A stretch of 13,561 nucleotides of DNA from positions 1-13,561 of the forward strand of contig JACQNB010000011.1 in NCBI GenBank assembly GCA_016203265.1, in the 5' to 3' direction. Shown here piece after piece: positions 9,994-13,561 of this stretch. How positions within the stretch are numbered: position 1 is the stretch's first letter; each line of letters opens with the position of its first letter. Under the pieces are notes generated by a model. It worked only from the letters and a program-made list of their open reading frames with translations. It was not told the origin of the DNA and ran no database searches. The translations under genes were made by a program, and so were the position numbers. This DNA is from Candidatus Woesearchaeota archaeon. GTDB lineage: Archaea; Nanobdellota; Nanobdellia; Woesearchaeales; ARS49.

Positions 9994-11478
9994 ATGGCGA
10001 GCTATTCCAAGATTCTGTTCGAGAAGTATTTCCAGGACAACTCGCTCGTCGGTTCGAACATCGAGAGCTTCAACGACTTTGTTGACCGTATTTTGCAGCA
10101 CGTCGTGGACGAAAGCAAGATCATCGAGCCCACCATCATCCCGCCGAACGTCGAATCGTTCAGGATCCGACTGGACAAGATCATCGTGGGCAAGCCCGAA
10201 ATCACGGAAGCCGACGGCAGCAAGCGACCCATTTATCCGACGGAGGCTCGTTTGAGAAAAATTTCGTACGCTGCTCCGGTCTATCTTGAAGTTTCCAGCC
10301 ACATCAACGATGTGCAGCGCGAAAGCATCACGACCCAGATTGGCAGCCTGCCCATCATGCTCAAGAGCAAACTGTGCCACTTGCACGGCCTCAACCGCGA
10401 CGACCTCATCGAGAAGGGCGAGGACCCGGACGATCCGGGAGGCTATTTCGTCATCAACGGAACCGAGCGCGTGCTCGTCAATGTCGAAGACCTGGCAGCC
10501 AACTCGTTCACGGTCGAGCACGACGGCGGAACCTCAGAATACGTCGGCAAGGTCTACAGCGAATATGCCGCCCTCCGCGTGCCGCACACGTTCGAACGCC
10601 TCAAGGACGGCGTGTTCTACCTTTCCTTCACCCGCGTCAAACGCGTGCCCCTCGTCTTGGTCCTGAAAGCCCTCGGGCTCATCAAGGATGAGGACATCAT
10701 GCACGCGGTCTCGGGCGACAAGCAGTTCGACGAGGTGCTCATCAACCTGTTCGAGTTCGTGAACGTCAAGAATTCCGACGACGCGGTCGACACCATCGCA
10801 AAGAAGGTCGGCATCACGCAGGCAAAGGAAGTCCGTATGGAGCGCATGGATGAACTCTTGGACAAATATTTGTTGCCGCACATCGGCATCACCAAGGACG
10901 TCCGTCTCGCGAAGGCCCGCAATTTGTGCAAGATGCTCAAGAAGTTCATCCTCATCAGCAACAAGGACGTGCCGGAAGACGACAAGGACCACTACGGCAA
11001 CAAGAGACTGAAGCTCGCGGGAGATTTGCTCACGGACCTGTTCCGCGTCAACTTGAAAGTCCTGATCGGCGACTTGCTGTACAACTTCCAGCGCCTCGTG
11101 AAGCGCGGCAAGTTCCCGAGCATCAAGGTCATCATCCGCGAGAAACTGCTCACATCGAGAATCTACAGCGCCATGGCCACGGGCAACTGGGTCGGAGCGA
11201 GAAAGGGGATTTCGCAGCGCATGCAGCGCATCAACCACCTGGACAAGATGTCGCACCTGCAGCGAGTCGTGTCTCCGTTGTCCGCGAGCCAGGAGAACTT
11301 CGCGGCCCGTGAACTGCACGCCACGCACCTCGGCAGATTGTGCCCGTGCGAGACTCCGGAAGGAACGAACATCGGTCTGAGAAAGAACTTAGCGATCCTC
11401 GCGCACGTGTCCCGTGACGCTCCCGAAAAGGACGTCATCGCCGCGTTGAAGAACGCCGGCTTGCGGGAGGTTGCCTAA
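9994..11478 (+). CDS. rpoB2: DNA-directed RNA polymerase subunit B''
   Basis: N-terminal half of the split archaeal B subunit (RPB2/bacterial beta counterpart), holding the protrusion, lobe and fork parts. 494 aa, a usual size. Recognisable blocks: PIYPTEARLRKISYAAPVYL, the GSLPIMLKSKLCHL loop, PGGYFVINGTERVLV (about 147-162), SAMATGNWVGARKGISQ, and ELHATHLGRLCPCETPEG (about 439-456), which matches the usual RxxHPTxWGRxCPxETPEG region. It starts two bases after the rpoH stop and ends directly against the rpoB1 start codon (TAAATG), so translation is coupled. Confidence 0.97.
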   Translation: MASYSKILFEKYFQDNSLVGSNIESFNDFVDRILQHVVDESKIIEPTIIPPNVESFRIRLDKIIVGKPEITEADGSKRPIYPTEARLRKISYAAPVYLEVSSHINDVQRESITTQIGSLPIMLKSKLCHLHGLNRDDLIEKGEDPDDPGGYFVINGTERVLVNVEDLAANSFTVEHDGGTSEYVGKVYSEYAALRVPHTFERLKDGVFYLSFTRVKRVPLVLVLKALGLIKDEDIMHAVSGDKQFDEVLINLFEFVNVKNSDDAVDTIAKKVGITQAKEVRMERMDELLDKYLLPHIGITKDVRLAKARNLCKMLKKFILISNKDVPEDDKDHYGNKRLKLAGDLLTDLFRVNLKVLIGDLLYNFQRLVKRGKFPSIKVIIREKLLTSRIYSAMATGNWVGARKGISQRMQRINHLDKMSHLQRVVSPLSASQENFAARELHATHLGRLCPCETPEGTNIGLRKNLAILAHVSRDAPEKDVIAALKNAGLREVA

Positions 11479-13281
11479 ATGGTTGAGGTCTTCCTGAACG
11501 GCAACTATGTCGGCGACGTCGAGCACAAGGACGACTTCCTGAAGCAGATCCGCACCGAGCGCAGGAAGGGCGTGCTTTCATCGCAGGTGAACTTGCGGTA
11601 TGATGACGCGCTGCAGCAGATTTTCATCGAGTCGCGGCGCGGCAGGTTACGCAGGCCGTTGATCATCGTCCGCGACGGCATTCCGATGCTGACGGAGAAG
11701 CACATCAAGCAGCTCCAGAAGAACGAGATGGCGTGGAACGACCTCATCGAGCAGGGCATCATCGAATTCCTCGACGCGTCGGAAGAGGAGAACGCGCTCA
11801 TCGCGTTCCAGGAATCTGAATTGTCGCCGGAACACACGCATCTTGAAATCTCGCCGTTGGCGATGCTCGGCCTGTCCGCGTCGTTGATGCCGTACATCAA
11901 CTATTGCCACGCCCCTCGCGCCATCATCTCGGTCAAGAACTTGCGCCAGTCCATGGGATTGTATGCGTCGAACTACCACACGCGCATGGACATGGACATC
12001 AACCTGCTTCACTATCCGCAAAAGCCGCTCGTCCAGAGCGTCACGCACGACCTGAGCCAGTATGACCAGCACGCGTCAGGCCAGAACATTGTTGTCGCGG
12101 TGATGAGCTACCGCGGCTACAACATGGAGGACGCGGTCATCCTCAACAAGGGCAGCATCGAGCGAGGTTTCGGTCGAAGCACGTTCTTCCATCCTCTCGC
12201 GGCCGAAGAATTGCGCTACTCGGGTGGCCTGATGGACAGCATCAGCATCCCGGACAAGGAAGTCAAGGGCTACAAGTCCGAGAAGGACTACCGCTTGCTC
12301 GAAGGCGACGGCATCATCCATCCGGAAGCCAAGGTCCGCGAAGAAGATGTCCTCATTGGCAAGAGCTCGCCTCCAAGATTCCTTTCCTCTGCCGAAGAAT
12401 ACTCGCTTGCGGGCAACACGCGCCGCGAATCGAGCGTCGCGCTGAAGCACGGTGAGGAAGGCATTGTCGACTTTGTTTTGGTGACTGAGAACGAGGAAGG
12501 CAACAAGCTCGTGCAAGTCCGCTTGCGCGATCCGCGCATTCCTGAAATCGGCGACAAGTTCACGTCTCGCCATGGCCAGAAGGGCGTCGTCGGCATGATC
12601 GTGCCGTCGGCAGACATGCCGTTCACGGCGTCGGGCATCACCCCTGACTTGATCTTCAGCCCGCACTCATTGCCGTCGCGTATGACGTTCTCGCACATGA
12701 TTGAACTTATTGGTGGCAAGGTCGGCGCGATGAACGGACGCTATATCGACGGCACGCCGTTCGAGGCCGAGCCTGAAGAGGCAGTGCGTAAGGAATTGCT
12801 TGAGGCCGGATTCCGCGAGAACGGAGTCGAGACCGTCTATAATGGTTTGACAGGCGAGCAGTTCACGGCAAAAATCTATGTCGGTCCCATGTATTATCTG
12901 CGACTGAAGCACATGGTCGCGAACAAGATCCAAAGTCGCGCCCGCGGTCCCATCCAGCTGTTGACGCGCCAGCCGACCGAAGGTCGCGCCAAGGAAGGCG
13001 GTCTCAGATTCGGAGAGATGGAGAAGGACACGCTCGTCGCGCACGGCGCTTCCTTGTTGTTGAAGGAACGTTTCGACTCGGACAAGACGCTCGTGCCCGT
13101 GTGCGAGCAGTGCGGCATCATCGCCATCCACGACCCGTACAAGAACAAGCGCTACTGTCCCATTTGCGGCGACAACACGGAAGTGAACGAGATCGAGATT
13201 TCGTACGCGTTCAAATTGATCCTTGACGAATTCAAGTCGTTGGGCATCTATCCGAAATTGACACTGAAGACGAAGTACTAA
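11479..13281 (+). CDS. rpoB1: DNA-directed RNA polymerase subunit B'
   Basis: C-terminal half of the split B subunit, with hybrid-binding and wall regions and the anchor for subunits A' and D/L. 600 aa. Blocks: YRGYNMEDAVILNKGSIERG (about 210-229), DKFTSRHGQKGVVGMI (about 358-373, close to the active site), LTRQPTEGRAKEGGLRFGEM (about 494-513), and a C-terminal zinc site of Cys542, Cys545, Cys560 and Cys563 (CEQC...CPIC). The ATG follows the rpoB2 stop with no spacing. rpoA1 normally follows; here a different gene begins one base after the stop. Confidence 0.97.
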   Translation: MVEVFLNGNYVGDVEHKDDFLKQIRTERRKGVLSSQVNLRYDDALQQIFIESRRGRLRRPLIIVRDGIPMLTEKHIKQLQKNEMAWNDLIEQGIIEFLDASEEENALIAFQESELSPEHTHLEISPLAMLGLSASLMPYINYCHAPRAIISVKNLRQSMGLYASNYHTRMDMDINLLHYPQKPLVQSVTHDLSQYDQHASGQNIVVAVMSYRGYNMEDAVILNKGSIERGFGRSTFFHPLAAEELRYSGGLMDSISIPDKEVKGYKSEKDYRLLEGDGIIHPEAKVREEDVLIGKSSPPRFLSSAEEYSLAGNTRRESSVALKHGEEGIVDFVLVTENEEGNKLVQVRLRDPRIPEIGDKFTSRHGQKGVVGMIVPSADMPFTASGITPDLIFSPHSLPSRMTFSHMIELIGGKVGAMNGRYIDGTPFEAEPEEAVRKELLEAGFRENGVETVYNGLTGEQFTAKIYVGPMYYLRLKHMVANKIQSRARGPIQLLTRQPTEGRAKEGGLRFGEMEKDTLVAHGASLLLKERFDSDKTLVPVCEQCGIIAIHDPYKNKRYCPICGDNTEVNEIEISYAFKLILDEFKSLGIYPKLTLKTKY

Positions 13282-13282
13282 C

Positions 13283-13561
13283 ATGACGACAAGCACCGCA
13301 AAAGCAATGAGTTTTCTTGAGACTGAAGTAAGAAAAGCCTGCGAAGGAAATAAATGGACGTGCAACTTCCTTGAAAGATTTGTCTCTCCCGATGTCCAAA
13401 TATTCAGGTATGAGGATAAATGTGAAGTCCGAAGCGAAACTGCTCTGATGGCAATTGGACAAGGGAACGGATGGTTTTATTGTGCAGTTTTAACTGGTGC
13501 GTATAAAGATCTCAAAGAATTAGAAACCGTTGAAAATCTGTTAAAAAAGAAAGGATATGAA
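13283..13561 (+). CDS. Unknown AT-rich gene, 5' part (runs off the window)
   Basis: The frame is open for 93 codons from an ATG one base after the rpoB1 stop to the window end. It begins MTTSTAKAMSFLETEVRKAC and contains a strand-rich middle (VQIFRYEDKCEVRSETALM, GWFYCAVLTG) and a Lys-rich helix (LETVENLLKKKGYE). I do not recognise it; it shows no RpoA1 (A') features. Codon use (AAA, GAA, TTA, AGA) is plainly unlike the GC-rich rpo genes, suggesting later arrival. It may be co-transcribed with the rpo genes. The end of the gene is not visible. Confidence 0.6.
   Translation, partial: MTTSTAKAMSFLETEVRKACEGNKWTCNFLERFVSPDVQIFRYEDKCEVRSETALMAIGQGNGWFYCAVLTGAYKDLKELETVENLLKKKGYE

Noticed and set aside
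1..13561. CRISPR array or full insertion sequence
   Set aside because: No regularly spaced repeats and no transposase or integrase motifs seen on either strand.

Overview
This looks like chromosomal DNA of an archaeon. The B subunit of RNA polymerase is split into rpoB2 and rpoB1 behind rpoH. Most start codons lie about 25-27 bases from the centre of a TATA box, as in leaderless transcripts, and a tRNA-Tyr(GUA) carries an intron between positions 37 and 38. The mix of an archaeal core, many small orphan genes and tight packing would suit a DPANN-type lineage, but that placement is an inference. Most of the window is GC-rich; 6345-6780 and the gene after 13282 are visibly AT-richer.

Layout. 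1-1813: C-terminal two thirds or more of a Rad50/SbcC-like ATPase. 1813-1920: a palindrome-bounded structured spacer. 1970-3403: secreted, membrane-anchored protein with Ig-like regions. 3405-4227 (-): two small orphan genes, each with its own TATA box. 4275-5322 (-): two homologous two-helix membrane proteins with histidine-rich tails; between them lie a 52-aa Arg/Lys-rich gene and the intron-containing tRNA-Tyr. 5440-6074 (-): an AbrB-type antitoxin and PIN toxin pair with a palindromic operator. 6251-6321: tRNA-Asp(GUC). 6312-7193: an imperfect 33-bp repeat of the tRNA-Asp 3' end brackets an 849-bp cassette holding a RelE-like toxin gene, a convergent 51-codon antitoxin-like gene and one doubtful small ORF. 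7211-8311 (-): two paralogous orphan proteins around a small orphan. 8386-8853: msrA. 8928-9122: a two-helix membrane protein with the same cysteine motif at both ends, followed by a duplicated gene end and T-rich tracts. 9419-9492: tRNA-Lys(UUU). 9493-9748: a highly structured spacer. 9749-13281: rpoH-rpoB2-rpoB1. 13283-end: an AT-rich unknown gene where rpoA1 usually stands.

How it works together. The polymerase operon and the tRNAs are housekeeping. No TATA box is visible between tRNA-Lys and rpoH, so the RNA polymerase operon may be read through from tRNA-Lys. The stretch 5440-7193 looks like a small plasticity spot on tRNA-Asp with two toxin-antitoxin-like modules. Two start modes are seen: leaderless starts for most soluble proteins, and strong Shine-Dalgarno sequences for the small membrane proteins. 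Several promoters share a long, almost invariant element ending in TTTATAAA.
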